NCBI GenBank assembly: GCA_018398585.1
Contig: JAGTTD010000008.1
Coordinates: 31,053,208 to 31,117,207, forward strand
Length of the DNA stretch: 64,000 bases
Reading direction: 5' to 3'
Source of the DNA: Simmondsia chinensis
Taxonomy: Eukaryota > Streptophyta > Magnoliopsida > Caryophyllales > Simmondsiaceae
Both the position numbers and the translations under genes were made by a program. Positions 11,221-24,237 of this stretch are shown piece after piece (position 1 is the stretch's first letter; each line of letters opens with the position of its first letter). The notes below the pieces were generated by a model. That model saw only the letters and a list, made by a program, of their open reading frames with translations. It searched no databases and was not told where the DNA came from.

Positions 11221-13442
11221 CTAGGTAAGGTCGTCCTCGTCGTTCTCTTTTGCCTTCAGTTTCTCCTTCACTCTCAGAAGGAGCGTCGTCTTCCAAGTAT
11301 CCTACCACACAACCAAAACAAGTCAGCCCGGGACGAGGGGAGGGGTGTGTTGAAGAGAAAATAAATATGTTTGCTAATAGCAAACATAAGACACAATAGT
11401 TTCTCAGTAGTTCAAGTTGCAAGTTAACAATCAAACTCGTTAATTTGCATGGAAAAGTATGATGATCAGAACTAAGGGTGCGACTGAATCAAGTACTATA
11501 TTAATAGATCTCATACTCGAACTTAAGTCGGGTATTTAATCTTGCGCAAAGTCGTAGTCAATTAACTATTAGAGTACTCCACTCAACTAGAGTACTCGTT
11601 TATTGCATATATTAAGGTTCAACATACTTACTCCATCACAATCTATTATTATTGCTTGTACTCAACTATTAGTTATACCCGACTTGGCTACTTGATTATT
11701 GTTTACTACATTTTAACAAAAACAACCATAAATCACTAATATATTAATTCCCAATACACTTCAAAAGCTATGTTTCAAAAAATATAAGCAAACGATAAGC
11801 AAATAGTTATAGGAAACTCAAGGTTCATTCCACCACATGAGTAATACCAAATGAGTCAAATATCAAGTAGGCTACCGAGTCGAGTTAATGATTGAGTACT
11901 GGGTGATTAAACTACTCCACTCATACTCATTTATTAATTGAGTATTGTTTGAAACTCAAACCTGCACTCAGTTAACTTAAATTCGAGTCAAGTTTTATCA
12001 GAGCTACTTTCAAGAAGAGGCTCAGATTATTTATACCCCTACTCGGAAATAACCAATACAGTAATTTGACTCCTATCTACACGACTCTGGCAACTGTCAA
12101 ATGTCATTGATCCAACTCCCGTTTCAGAAAGCTCTTGTTCTAACATGCCTTTCTTTAAACTCCGTACTGAAAGCACGATTCTAATTGCAGTTAACACGTT
12201 TTTCTCAGTTGCTGACCCACACGTAACAGTAAAAAGCAACATTCCAAGTGCCCCAAGGGCTCCCGCCTCAGCAGGGTTTAGAGAAATGAATGTACGCAAC
12301 CTTCCCCCCTCAGGGTGCTACCCTGAAGGGAGGATGTTTCCGAGAACCCCCAACTTGAGGGGTGCAACACGAGAACTTCCCAGGAGGTCACCATCTTGAT
12401 ACTACTCTAGCTCAAGCACGCTTAACTTTAGAGTTCTAATGGGATCCAGTATTTGCGTGTTGATATCCTCTTAGGTTGACCCACACAAAACAGTACGACG
12501 TGCAAAAAACTTGACTTGCTTCACTGAGAAACTATTTAAATGCTAAGCGGCAAGTTAATTTACCGATACCTTCCCCCTAAACCCGCTTAGTCCAAAAGAA
12601 TGGGGGAAAAGAAGAAAAACTGCCACATATCTAGACCAGGAGAGGGATGGAGTGGGTCGAAATGTAACATGGGAATCAGGAGCCCTGGTTTCCTCTAATA
12701 GGTTTCTAAGTTTTAACTAGGAGTGTAGACCAGACAAGGCAACTCATGAGTTAAAAAGCTCAAAAAAGAGCCTACCTCAAGATTAGTAAAGCTCGAACTC
12801 GAAATGAGTTATAAACCGAATGCGAGCAATTGTGCCAACTTCAAGCCTATAAGAGTCTATATCAAGCTTAGATGAATCTAATTATGATGAACTTAGCTCA
12901 AAGCTCACTACGACAGGTTGGAGCTCAACCAAGATGAGGCAAGCTAGCAATAAGTTCTGGCTCAGCTCAGCTCATCTCATTTGTATCTCTAGTTCTAACA
13001 ATGTTATGTGAACTCAATGTCACAAAACAGACATGAAGCTTTGCAAGCAAAACTATACACCACCTTCGCAATGCAGCAGCCAGTATCAAAATCAGGAGGA
13101 ATTAAATGTAATGCCAGCAACAAGTTATACGGACAACTTTTATGTTTGTTTTACCACTTGGTATTAAAATCAAAATTTCATCCCCAATTCCATGGAATTA
13201 AGAACTTCTCAATTATTCGGGGATGGGATAAAAAAATTCCATTACAAACGACACAACCAAAAAACAGAAAAGCACAATACTCAAGACTGACGAAGCATAC
13301 AACCACATGCATCATTCTTTAACAGCAGCCAAAACCTGACCGCCACCAAAACACCGTCCACAGACCAACTGCGATCAACTAACTGGCTGCTGCTGAACCC
13401 CTTGTCATTCCTCGTCCGCTGAAGATCCCCAGCACACAAACA

Positions 13443-13476
<34 letters not shown>

Positions 13477-16400
13477 AAAAGAAAAAGAAAAAAGCAGCCC
13501 TACAGTGACACCAAGGAAGCACTTTATTCCAACGAGCACCTCAACCCCACGCCTTCCACCACCTTGAAAACCCCTCCGCTATAATATCCCCCATTCCTGA
13601 CTTTCGACAACTCTTCTAGCCACCCCATTAACAAAACCTAGCCACCAAAACCACAAGCACTAGATTTGAAATCCTCTACAATGCCAAAGTTAAAATCCCT
13701 AGGTATTATCTCCACCATCACAAAAGCTGAATTTAGCCTATTCTAGGAGAAATTCCTTTGGAATTGCAATTTTACAGTGAAAGTCCAAATCAATATGCAA
13801 AATAAGACCCTTAAATTAGAGTTCCAAATGGAGATAGAAGCCATACCAATGGTGTCATGCTATCAAATTCTTTGACCGCATCAGTGAATTTTTCAATGTC
13901 TTCTGCATCAGCTGAAGCAGCCAAATCCTGCAATTGAAAGGGAAAATACATTTCAGACCAAGATTGCACAATAATACATTAAAAAAAATCAAATCAAAGC
14001 AACCACATGATCGCAGAATTGCATATCCTAGGATAGACACAATGACAAAGAAACAAGAAAAAAAAGGGTTCCACTCTTATTTGCCATAACTAAGACCTTT
14101 CTATTTGCAGTTAGTGTTTCTGTTACGTCCCTTTCTCAGTATTTCCAAACAGGCACACAGAACCCACATTATCTCTGTCTCATACAACTTTTGAAGTCTC
14201 AGGTGGGCCAATTTGGCCAAGCGGTTAAAAATGCATTCACTAATGTATTTTGCCTGAAAAACTTTTAGATGTTGCTTTTGATTTCCATTACAGGAGAAGC
14301 ACTTTTCTACTTCTACTTGAAACCAAAAAGCAAAAAACAACTTCAGCTTCTATCTAAAAGCACTCTTCTTTCCAAGTCAAACACTCAACTCTTAGAAAAG
14401 GTGTTTTTTTTCCCTGAAAAGGCACTTCTTTTCCCAAAAAAACTTGTCCGCACTAGACCTTTACAAGCAGTTTAACTTTTCTTGCCTCAGTTTTCGTGAT
14501 CATTAGTTCAGATTATTGAAGTGGAAAGAAAGCTAAATATGACTACAATAAAGGTAAAGAATCACGGAAGAAAGGTACTTACCGCCAGGAGTCTATATTC
14601 ACGTGTTCCTCTAAATGTAGGATCAAGTTCCTGAAGGTACAAATGTACGTAAATGTCTTGAATTCTAAACAAAATCAAGGCACTTGATAGTATATCAGTA
14701 AAATGATACCTGATATTTCTCCAAGGCATTGCTTATCGAAATGACATCATCCTTACAGAGATGACAAATCCCAGCATTGAGAAGATGACCTTTAACTCCG
14801 TATTTGAGTAAGTTATTATTAAGTGACTGGCGAGCTATGTCCTCATAAATCTCGATCGCCTTTGGATATCTGTACAAGGGCAAACGACGAGTCTATAGTT
14901 CTGTTTTAACACGCTTATCATTGTTTTTCTAGTCATGCAGAAGGAATACAGATCAAAAAGGTCTATTGGATTAAAAAAAGGAATTGGCTTCTTAATGGAG
15001 CTCTTATCAAACACTGCACAAGCGTCCATTAAGGCTTCAGCTAAAAGTATACAAGCAACAGGAATGGAGAAGTATTCACACTAACACTAGAGTCATCCTC
15101 ATGCCAATATAATCCTACTGAAATTTCAAAGTGGCGAAACGAAATGATGCAAGACACCACCGAAAAACCAAATCTTCAACATTCAACTCCTTCTGATGAA
15201 ACATTTCAGGACTCCCTTTATAACAAGCACATAACAAAACATGTAGAACGGCTATAATGTTGCACCCAGGGCACATAGCAACCACCAAGCAGTGGAGGAT
15301 ATACATTGTAGGGACAGGGGTGCATGGACCCCACAACTTTTCTACCTGGCTTTCAAAATTATATGTCCGTTGGAATAGAAAATCTACAATGTGATTATAT
15401 AAAGCAAGAGGTGACCCAGCAGCATTACTTGGGGTCTTGGCCTAGAGGTCAGCGAGGGGTATAACTAGGGCCGCACATGGCTCGAGCCGGCTCGTGAGCT
15501 AGTTCGACTTGGCTTGCTAAGGGCTCAGCTTGGGTTTGTCCAAGTCGGCTGGAGAGCCGGCTTGGCTCTTCATTCAAGGCCAGCTCAATTACATTAACAA
15601 GCCAAATCGAACCTAGGCCGATTCAGCTCGAAAGGCTCACAAGCCGGCTCATTTATCAGCTCGTGAGTCAGCTCGCATGTCCAACTTGCACCATGGCCAC
15701 ACTGTTCAATGCGTATTGCTATTTGGATATTTAAGTGTGCCTTAACTTTTGGCATTTTATTGAATTACATGTATGAATTTGGATTTCCAATTTCCATGCA
15801 TGATTTATTTCTTTACCCATTTCCAGTTGCATAAGTAAAATTGATCTCAAACGAGCCCGATAAATGAGAGTGATGAGCCAGGTAAATTAGCCCAAGTCCA
15901 CGTGTAAATAAGCCCAAAAGCTCGACAAGCCGGCTCGCCAAATAATCGAGCATAAATAACACTAATACCGAGTAGGCACGACTTGTTTGTCAAGCCAAGC
16001 CGAGCCGAGCACGAATACACAATTTGATTTGATAAATGATACCGAGGCGAGCCAGTCTCATGAAGCTCACGAGCCAAACGGAGGCAACTGTCATTTGGAT
16101 CAACTCGGCTCATTTGTAGCCCTATGTATAACTAATCCTAGGTCGTGGGTTCAATTCCCGGTTCCACACGCTCCCCAATTGTGTCCGTTATTTTTCTTTG
16201 CAGTTTTTCATGCACACTCCCACAAGGGGGAGAAAACAAAAAAAAACTTTTGCTAATTTTTAATTAATTTAACTTTAGAATATACACTACATATATTTAA
16301 TTAGTTAAAGTATTTATTCTTGAGTTATTAACGCCAAAAATCCTTCAACTTTTTTCACACTTTGTCAATATAATCCAACTTTTAATTGTGTCAACTTAAT

Positions 16401-19400
16401 TTTTGTATATTTTATATTATATCAATTTAATCCTATGGTAAAGTTAAAATTAAGTTACTTTTTAGCGACCTGGTCTTTGTCAAATACAAATGGTCAAATA
16501 CAAACTCATTCGTTGATCCAATGTAAAGCCAACCATGACCTGACCATTAGAAATTACATCGCTAATTTATCATAAACTTTATTCTATAACTAAGTTGACA
16601 CAATGTAAATTGTCGAGGACAAAGTTGACATGATTAAAAGTACAATGATTAAATTGATATATTGGATTAAGTATAAAGAATTATTACAAAAATCCTACAT
16701 TGTAATATTTTGTTATAAACATGGACCCCATAGCATTAAATTCCTAGATCCACCACTATCGCCAAGGAGCTGTAGAATATTATCTGATCAGAAAATATAA
16801 ATCAAATTATGAGGCTGAAGTATTTCCAGGTCTTAACTAGATGTCATTTGCATCAAAAGCTGATTGACAAGTAAAATCCAGGACCGTGCTAAAGTTTCTC
16901 CACAATTAGGGCCAATAAAAAAAATAAAAAAAAAAAGAAACTTGAGAAAGCAGAGAACTTGCAAGTATTCAGTAAATAGGGGTTTACTCGTATCTCGAAG
17001 ATTCTGGGATTATGACTTGATATGGAAATATGAGATATCAAGGGAGGAAGCAATGAAAGATAAAGGACGCGGCATAAGAAATCCAATATTTGACCCTAAG
17101 AGAAAATCACAATGCTGTCTTTAAGAAATTCAATTACTGTCAACAACTGTTGAAACGACCTCGCCTAGTCCGTTACAACTTGATCCTGTAATGAAGGAAT
17201 AGACATCACTGCATGACATCGTTTGATGGATACTATTGTTCACCTTATCTAAATTGGGGTAAACTTCAAAGGAATACCCGGGAATTTTGCACTTAAGCTG
17301 AAAAATCACTCATACGAAGTAAAGCACCAAAGGATTCAGTTGCCAGTTAAATATTGCGGCCATCAGAAGCATAAAAGGGTTAGTATACTACCCAATCCAA
17401 CACAAAACAATGTTTCATGGTTGACTCATAAATCCAAAGAAACAAATTTTATGCTATCCAACATCAGTAGTAGGAACGATAATAAAGAAGTGAGTGTGTG
17501 AGAACATTGATGGGTTGCAATATTATTGGTGGAACTGCGAGGTTTTAAGTAGCAGGTGAAAAATCATGATGATGGACAGTACAAGAAACTAATAAGTAAA
17601 TTGCTAGAAGTGGAAAGGGGGCAAATTCACACATTCATTTTTCTAACATCTTATAATGGAAGGTGAGACATTCATTAGGGATGAGGGAGTGTAAGATGCC
17701 TATTACGAAACAAGATTCCTGTAGAACAACAGGCATCATGTATCTACAATTTTACCCACGTTAGACATCGTTACAATTTAGACTTGAACAACCCCCAACC
17801 CCCAACACCACCCCCCCCCCCCCCAACCCTCTTCTCCTCTTTCTCTCCAGTGGACGACTACAGTTTTCCCCAGTACTTGATTTCTGCACATGATTAGTAG
17901 AAAGTATGGCACAAAAATAGCTAGATAACATCAGCCCAGAAGGCACACAAAAAAGGTTGTCAGTGATTATGATGAAGAAGCAGATCAAGAATAGCCAATC
18001 ATTTCAATCCAAAAAAAAGAACAGCCAATCATCACCAAAGACAGTTACCATGTAAAGAAAGTAGAAAACAAAGTCAAAGTCATGGATTTTCAAAAACTAG
18101 GAGACGCGTTTCCTAAATGCTGGATGGCTAGATTGCAATAGATATATTCGAAAATTAAAAAGAAAATCCAAGTTCAAGCAAAACAATGACCCTACACAAA
18201 TAAGTAAAGTTCTAATCTCCTGCAAGTTCTAAACTCTCTAAACATCACTCTTCTGACATCTGTAACTCTGTAGTACTATCTCTACTTCCAAGTTAGGTAC
18301 AAAGAAACCAAAGAGACAAGACAACATTTCCAAGTTGGCACACACAGGTTATATGTCCATTCTTTTCGGGAAAGTAAATTAGAAACATGCACCTAGATGG
18401 CAACAAGAAACAAGAAAATTCACCACCTAACCAGCCATCTAATTGATGAACCATGCATAACAAACAAACCAAAGAGAGACAGCATATCAAGTTTGCACAC
18501 GGTGTACAGCCACTCTTTCTAGGATAAGTAACTTCGAAACGTACACTAGATGGCACGCCAAAGAAAGAAAATTCACCCCATAACCGGCCATCTAATTAAT
18601 CACCATGCATCGCACTGGTTAGAGAATGTCCATCTAGCAACTGTTGGAGCTTAGAAGGACGCAACTGAGACCCCAACTCTAGCTCTCGAAAAAAAAGGAC
18701 TGTAGGTAGACAGGCTTACTCTTCCAACTCAGCTGAATACTGAGCAACTTTCTGCCTGCATTGGTTCGCAGAAGTTGTCACTTCTTCACTTTGGAAAAGA
18801 TCAGCAGATTTCTCGAAATAAGCAATAGCACGCACCAAATCTTTTTCAGACTCATATATCTCAGCAATTTCCTACACATAACAGGATGGAAACCAAGTAA
18901 GATCTGCAACCACTAGTTTATTCATCGAAAAAGAAGTTGCCCTTAAGAAAAGACAGTCAAAAAAATATACAGGGGGATTTCATCAACATATTCTAGTGAA
19001 AGACATGATCAAGAGCAAATGCTATGCAGCAATAGTACTGCACAACAAACAAAGGATTTGCTTAAAAGTAGGGGCAATAGGATAAAAGGAGCTTGCATCT
19101 TATAATGTACGATAGGAGTTATGTGCATAACTCAACTCTCCAAATGAAATCCATGAGATTCCTTCAGCAATCATTTGCTGGTTTCAAACTACTACAACAA
19201 CAACGACAACAGACCCAGTGCGTCAAGGGCTCCCGCTTAAGCGGGGTCTGGGGGGTGGATGTACGCAGCCTTACCCCTTCAAGGTGTAACCCTACCGAGA
19301 GGCTGTTTCCGAGGACCCGAATGTACGCATAGCCCTTCCTGGTTTCAAACTAAATATGGTAAACAGGATGAAAGTCGTTGGAAATACAAGAGTGGATGAA

Positions 19401-22400
19401 CCAAAAATCGCAAGAAATATTAGCCAAGAAAAAATAACGACTCCACTCGAGTACAAGAGACTAGTCTTGCCTGGTTAACGTTAACCAAAAACAATTTATT
19501 TATTTTCCACTATAATAACTGACTGAAACTTTTACCTTGCAATACCTTGCGGCCATATTGAGTCTTCCAATTTCAAGGAAAAGATTTAGTGACTGCTCCA
19601 AGCAAGATACAGCCTCTGCACATCATCAAATTGACACACCATTAATATTTTCTGCAACCACATAGCTCACAATTATCCATGTAATAGAAAGGGAAACTGC
19701 ATAATCAACTGTGTAAAGCTGAAAGACAGAAGGAAAGGGTTTATTTTATCAACCAAAAAGAGCAACTTTCACCCTCTGAATGTGTTTCAAGAATTGCAGA
19801 GCATAAACAAAGTATTTTCAGACACCGTGCTTCAAGTTGAAAAAATTTGGTTTTAAACGGCCAGCCATTATTTTCTCCGTCATTCATTTCGTTGCAATAT
19901 GGTCCCCTAAGGTATGGGCCATTAGCTCCACGAGCAGAGAACCCTATACAACCCTTCCCTACCAAATTGACACAGAAAGAGCATCTGCGTTCTCAAAGAT
20001 AAGTTATTTTGCAGGCTTGTCCTGTATTATCATGTTGCAAAGACCAGTGATTCCGTAGCTGATATAGTTGCCAAAATCTAACAGAAAAAGTTGGAACTTG
20101 TGTAGAGAATGCACCATGTTGAGTCCTCTTCCAGTAATGGACTACCTCCTAAGCATTGTGATAACCTAGCCTAGAAGATCCTCTAGAGTCCATGTCTAGC
20201 ATAGACGTGCCCATGTCTAGAAACCTTGGTATCTAATCATGCCAAATGCTACATTCTTGCACCCTGGTCCCTGTGTTGTCCTTCATTAATCAAGGACTAC
20301 AGTGGTGCATACTACAGAAGGTGGCACCAATGGAGGCCTAGCATAGGAGTAACAAAACCTTCAGATCAGACAAGACCTCACCCACCTAAACCTTCGGGAG
20401 GAGATGGCCTTAGATAGAGCCCAATGAAGGACTAGCATAGGAGTAGCAGAGGTAGCGGAGTAGAGGAGGGTAGTCTAGCTTTTGTGCTATCACTAGTGTT
20501 CTAGGCCTTTAGGGTAGTCCAGGGTCGGCGCGCTTATATGCGATCCGAGCTCTTGATTCACTAGCTATTCATTGGCTTATTTGCGATCTACTATATCTTT
20601 GCCTTTATTTGCTTAGCTTTGCCCTGCTTATATGCTTAATAGCTCTCATGCTGCCAAGTTGCCGGGCTTCATTGCTGCGGACAAGCTTTTCAGGTTGGGG
20701 GTCTCGGAAATAGCCTCACTTCTAGGCAACCCCCAGAATGAGGAAGGCTGCGTACATCTACCCAAGACCCCGCTTATGCGGGAGCCCTTGAAGCACTGAG
20801 TAGTTGTTGTTGTTGTTGATCAAAAAAATCAACTGACATTTGACAAGTATCAAAATTATGTTTGAGTAAATGTGTCTCACTAACCCTCTACTTAAATTTC
20901 AAGTTATGGAGCAATTTTAGGATCAATAATAATTCTTTTTAATTGATTATTAGACCATTTGATGTAATCATCATCATGAATGCTCTAGAATGAAAATGCT
21001 TCCATCTGCATAGATTAGATACAGATAGAGACAAGTTGAGTTTGCACATAATTTGCCCCGTTCAAGGAGAGTAGAGTTCTCTCCATTACAACTTCGCTTT
21101 CTTCCTTGAGGCTAATAACAGTTGCAAAAAACAGCAGGTAGTAGAAGCAAAAGCATGCAGAAAACAAATATTTTCAAGTATCCCATGCAGTGAAATCAAA
21201 TATCCCATAAATTGGAAAATGCATCGAACTATCAGACATTCACAAAACAAAACACATATAATAAATGAAACCAAAGGTTCTTAGTCAAGGGGGTACTCAA
21301 TAGAAAATACAAAAAAAAAATTCAAATGTCAAGAAAGATATGATAAAGGAACAAGATGGTTTCATATTAACTCCGAACGAACAAACAGTGAAGCCTCAAA
21401 TTAACGAAGTTTACAGCCATTAAGGCAACAATCAAAACATCTGGTTGAGAGTAACACACTACTCAACTCCCAAGATGCAGCAAGAGGGGACCACATTTTT
21501 GCATTTCATTCTCTCTCTCTCTTTCGAGATAGTTTGGTAGTTGTCTAAGTTCCAAATATGCATTGTTTATCGTTTATTGTTTATTGATACCTTTTGGAGT
21601 TGTCTTCTTGTAGGCATGACCTGCCTCAGCATAAGCATTTGCTGCTTCATGTTTGCTGTCCAACTGCAAAGATAAATGAAACCATCATATCAACTACAAG
21701 AACACAGAAATTACTGAAGGATATGTCCTTGTAAAGCTGAGTGTCTTACCTTCAAATGGCAGTTAGCCAATTTGACATATGCAGCTCCTGCCTTATCCCC
21801 TGGGGCACATATATTAATGGCATCATTACAAATGCAACATTAAAGTTATCTATACAAACTTTCCCCTATTTACGACAAATAAATCACACAAACATTACAA
21901 AAATAAGGATAAGAAAAGGTAATCAGGAGAAAAAGGAAAGAATCACCTATCAGAAAAATAGCTCAGATTAGCAATTTAAATTAAATGAGGAAAATCAAGC
22001 ATACAATTTGTGGCAGGAAAATTCACAAGATGGAAAATTCACCAGTAACACAACGCTCAATAATTGAGATTTTGGGCCTTCTTTTACCTCACCTCAATGT
22101 CATTATACTTCCAGATCACGAAATCTTAAGTGAAAGAGTTCATAATAAAGAATGTACCAACAAAAGATACAGATCAAAGTTGGAAATTAAGTCAAAACTC
22201 ATCTAGGCCATCAAGAACACAGGGATAAGTTCAATTAAATCCTAGATTCAAATTCATCAGCTCCTAGTGGAAACCTTTACTATCACCATTCCGAATTTCA
22301 ACTTCATTCAAACAATAACGATGAAACTGACCAACAACAAGAGAAAACAAAACTATTCTCCTTAACCATAAACCCTAACACCATTACAATAACAAAGGAA

Positions 22401-23277
22401 ACAGATCAACCTCTAATCCAAGATCGATCAACCAATAAACCACTCAATTTTTGTTTACAATACATATCATCAACAATTAAACTAATCAATGCATTCCAAT
22501 GAAATGGCACAGTTATTGAATCAATCCCCTCAACCATAAACCCTAACAACATTACAACAACAAAATCAACCTCTAATTGAATATCAATCAACCGATCTAA
22601 AACAACTCGATTTTCATTCACAACGCATATCGTCAACAATTACACTCATCGATCCATTCCAATGGAACGAAACGGTGATTGACTACAGCAATCATTCTCT
22701 TCAACCATAAACCCTCACTCCATTACAACTACAAAATCAACCTCTAATCGAAGATCAATCAACTGATCGACAACTCAATTTTCATTTGCAATACATATCA
22801 TCAACAATTAAACTAATCAATGCATTCCAGCAAAATCAAACGCTGATTGAATACAGCAATCAGAGAGAGAGAGGGAGATAGAGTTGAATACAACAAAAAT
22901 CAACAATTAGTTGTATTCTATTAAACTAATTGAATACAACAACAAAGGCAACAGATCAACCTCTAATTGAAGATAGATCAACCTCTAATCAAAGATCAAC
23001 CAACCAATCAACCACTCAATTTTCCTTTACAATACATATCATCAACAACTAAAATAATCGATGCATTCCAACGAAACGAAACGGTGATTGAATACAGCAA
23101 TCATTCTCCTCAACCATAAACCCTAACACCATTACAACAACAAAATAAACCTCTAATCGAAGATCGATCAACCAATCGACAACTTGATTTTCATTTACAA
23201 CACATATGATCAACAATTAAACTAATCGATCAAAACTAACGAAATCAAACGGTTACTGAACACAGCAATCGAAAGAA

Positions 23278-23318
<41 letters not shown>

Positions 23319-23465
23319 ACAGGCTTTGGCGAGCTTGTAACAATTGGCGGCTTTCTCATACAAATCGGCGGCATCTTCGTGCTTGTTGCCGAACAATCCC
23401 CAGCCGCCAAGCTTCTTCTCCGCCTTCTGCTCGAACTCGGCGCCTCTGGCTATCTGATCTCCCAT
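11221..23465 (-). CDS. Alpha-soluble NSF attachment protein (alpha-SNAP), complete nine-exon gene
   Basis: The CDS is the complement of nine exons: 23321-23465, 21750-21799, 21591-21663, 19536-19615, 18720-18871, 14710-14869, 14583-14630, 13847-13927 and 11221-11301. They total 870 bp, or 289 codons plus TAG; every intron has GT/AG ends and the phases join cleanly. The protein opens [18 protein letters not shown] with GWGLFGNK, holds TPR-like helical repeats such as [17 protein letters not shown] and [19 protein letters not shown], and ends KENDEDDLT. The acidic tail with penultimate Leu is what stimulates NSF ATPase in this family. Alpha-SNAP recruits NSF to SNARE complexes for their disassembly after membrane fusion in the cytosol. 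The length equals that of other plant alpha-SNAPs, and no stop or frameshift is seen. Introns 3, 4, 5 and 8 hold transposons. Confidence 0.96.
11473..12041. mobile_element. Possible hAT-type MITE in alpha-SNAP intron 8
   Basis: The ends TAAGGGTGCGACTGAATC and GATTATTTATACCCCTA are imperfect mirrors, and the interior repeats ACTCGAGT-type words. The flanking 8 bp agree at only five positions, so the assignment is weak. Confidence 0.4.
12232..12473 (-). mobile_element. 5S-headed SINE in alpha-SNAP intron 8
   Basis: On minus, the head follows 5S rRNA (TACTGGATCCCATTAGAACTC, then AGCGTGCTTGAGC and GGTGACCTCCTGGGAAGT). It passes into the LINE-like tail, with AAGGTTGCGTACATTCA and CCTGCTGAGGCGGGAGCCC. 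Duplications of about 23 bp containing TGACCCACAC flank it (12208-12231 and 12474-12495). It is oriented with the host gene. Confidence 0.85.
12718..12991. mobile_element. hAT-type MITE in alpha-SNAP intron 8
   Basis: The element starts TAGGAGTGTAGACCAG and ends CTCATTTGTATCTCTA, imperfect inverted ends. An 8-bp duplication with one mismatch flanks it: GTTTTAAC at 12710-12717 and GTTCTAAC at 12992-12999. The interior is dense in AGCTC/GAGCT words. It is 274 bp long with no coding capacity. Confidence 0.7.
13442..13470. repeat. Homopolymer run C then A
   Basis: About 19 C residues are followed by ten A residues inside alpha-SNAP intron 8. Slippage-prone; its length may be an assembly estimate. 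Confidence 0.8.
15434..16200 (+). mobile_element. tRNA-like SINE segment split by a MITE
   Basis: A box A-like motif TTGGCCTAGAGGT (15437-15449) and a box B-like motif GGGTTCAATTCCCG (16147-16160) lie on the two sides of the MITE at 15466-16124. With the MITE and one target copy removed they would be about 40 bp apart, the normal tRNA spacing. The 3' limit is approximate. Confidence 0.55.
15466..16124. mobile_element. hAT-type MITE nested inside the tRNA-like segment
   Basis: The element begins TAGGGCCGCACATGGCTCGAG and ends CGGCTCATTTGTAGCCCTA. It is flanked by GGTATAAC (15458-15465) and TGTATAAC (16125-16132), an 8-bp duplication with one mismatch. The interior is packed with the palindromic word GAGCCGGCTC and relatives. 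Length 659 bp; no coding frame is meaningful. Confidence 0.78.
16767..18719. other. Remainder of alpha-SNAP intron 5
   Basis: No further insertion with clear ends was found. A run of about 14 C residues lies at 17811-17824. Two partly similar stretches (about 18290-18440 and 18470-18600), both with CCATCTAATTGATGAACCATGCAT-like text, suggest an old local tandem duplication. Confidence 0.45.
19190..19345 (-). mobile_element. RTE LINE 3' tail fragment in alpha-SNAP intron 4
   Basis: On minus this is the tail module of the RTE LINEs: GGGTCCTCGGAAACAGCCTC, GGCTGCGTACATCCACC, the stem CCCCGCTTAAGCGGG, then GGAGCCCTTGACGCACTGGG and a (TTG)n-like end (CAA repeats on plus at 19194-19213). It has neither a 5S head nor LINE coding sequence, so it may come from either family. 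Confidence 0.75.
20320..20818 (+). mobile_element. 5'-truncated RTE LINE 3' end in alpha-SNAP intron 3
   Basis: At 20366-20450 the DNA matches the last codons of the LINE at 61279-62514 (CAAGACCTCACCCACCTAAA, GAGGAGATGGCCTTAGATAG). A 3' UTR of about 240 bp and the conserved tail ending in (TTG)n at about 20803-20818 follow. A segment with CAATGGAGGCCTAGCATAGG precedes the match and recurs at about 20425, a local duplication. Orientation is antisense to alpha-SNAP. Confidence 0.82.
23281..23315. repeat. (GA)n microsatellite next to the intron 1 splice donor
   Basis: About 17 GA units lie in alpha-SNAP intron 1, ending only about 5 bp from the exon 1 donor. On the transcribed strand this is a CU-rich tract directly downstream of the 5' splice site. 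Confidence 0.9.
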
Positions 23466-23650
23466 TTTTGCTGTCAATTTTGATTCTCCTCCTCTTTCTC
23501 TCTCTGAACTTTCAGATTCAGAGAGCTAACTGATGGCTTCGAATCGAAGAAAGATCGGAAATTGATACGACTGTGATGATGAATTTTTGAGGAAAAGATT
23601 ACGATGAAGTGATCTGCGAAGTGTCAAACCGGTACTACGGTAAAAGGAAA

Positions 23651-23681
23651 TTGGGCTTGGCCCATACAGTTTTGGGCCGCC
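23651..23681 (-). promoter_or_regulatory. Site II-type motifs upstream of alpha-SNAP
   Basis: About 190-215 bp upstream of the alpha-SNAP start codon, the sequence has TTGGGCTTGGCCCAT and TTTGGGCCGCC. These give clustered TGGGCY/RGCCCA words on both strands, a pattern common in promoters of constitutively expressed plant genes and bound by TCP factors. I infer a housekeeping promoter; no TATA box is obvious. Confidence 0.5.
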
Positions 23682-24218
23682 TGAGAGTCCATTTACACTC
23701 CTAATACTTTTAGGTTTGTTGAATTGATTTTTTATTTTGTTTAAAATAATTTTTAATATTTATAACTTTATTTAACTTAACATTTTATTTTTATTTTTAA
23801 TATAAATTAAAAATAATTTATATTTTTCTGGCAGGAATTTTGATGAGGCAAGTTAAAATTTGTATATAACTCGAATACTAGACTCTTTTAAGAGTTTTTG
23901 TCCCGCTGCATTTTTAAAATGAATATATTCAAATGGGAAGTATTGTAAATGGTAGATATTCCTGTACAATTTTTATGAGATGTACACATTCTTAAATACT
24001 ATCCTGTAGGGAGGCTGTTTCCGAAAGCTCCCCAACCCTATGTAATATACATACATGTAGCATGACTCCTATGAAAGGATGAAAGATGAGATAAGAAAAT
24101 AATAACCATGAATCTAAATCAAAGGCCAAGATTTCAAAATTACTTTTACACTTCTCATTAAAGTGAATGTGTGACACTTGGTTATAATTTTTTCCTTACT
24201 CGTATGTATGGTTCTAAG

Positions 24219-24237
24219 TGTGTGTGTGTGTGTGTGT
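24219..24237. repeat. (TG)n microsatellite
   Basis: A short TG repeat directly outside the left arm of the inverted repeat that brackets the pararetrovirus array. Confidence 0.9.

Larger units (their letters stand above)
15290..16758. mobile_element. hAT-type element in alpha-SNAP intron 5, itself interrupted
   Basis: The left end CAGTGGAGGATATACATTGTAG and right end CTAGATCCACCACTA are inverted and match the termini of the hAT element at 60782-63895. Both copies share GGGGTGCATGGACCCCACA just inside the left end. The flanking octamers CCACCAAG (15282-15289) and TCGCCAAG (16759-16766) agree at six of eight positions. It contains a tRNA-like segment and a second, smaller hAT element. No transposase is present. 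Confidence 0.68.

Noticed and set aside
24000..24036. SINE copy at GGGAGGCTGTTTCCGAAAGC
   Set aside because: The match covers about 35 bp of the tail only; probably a remnant, but too short to list as an element.
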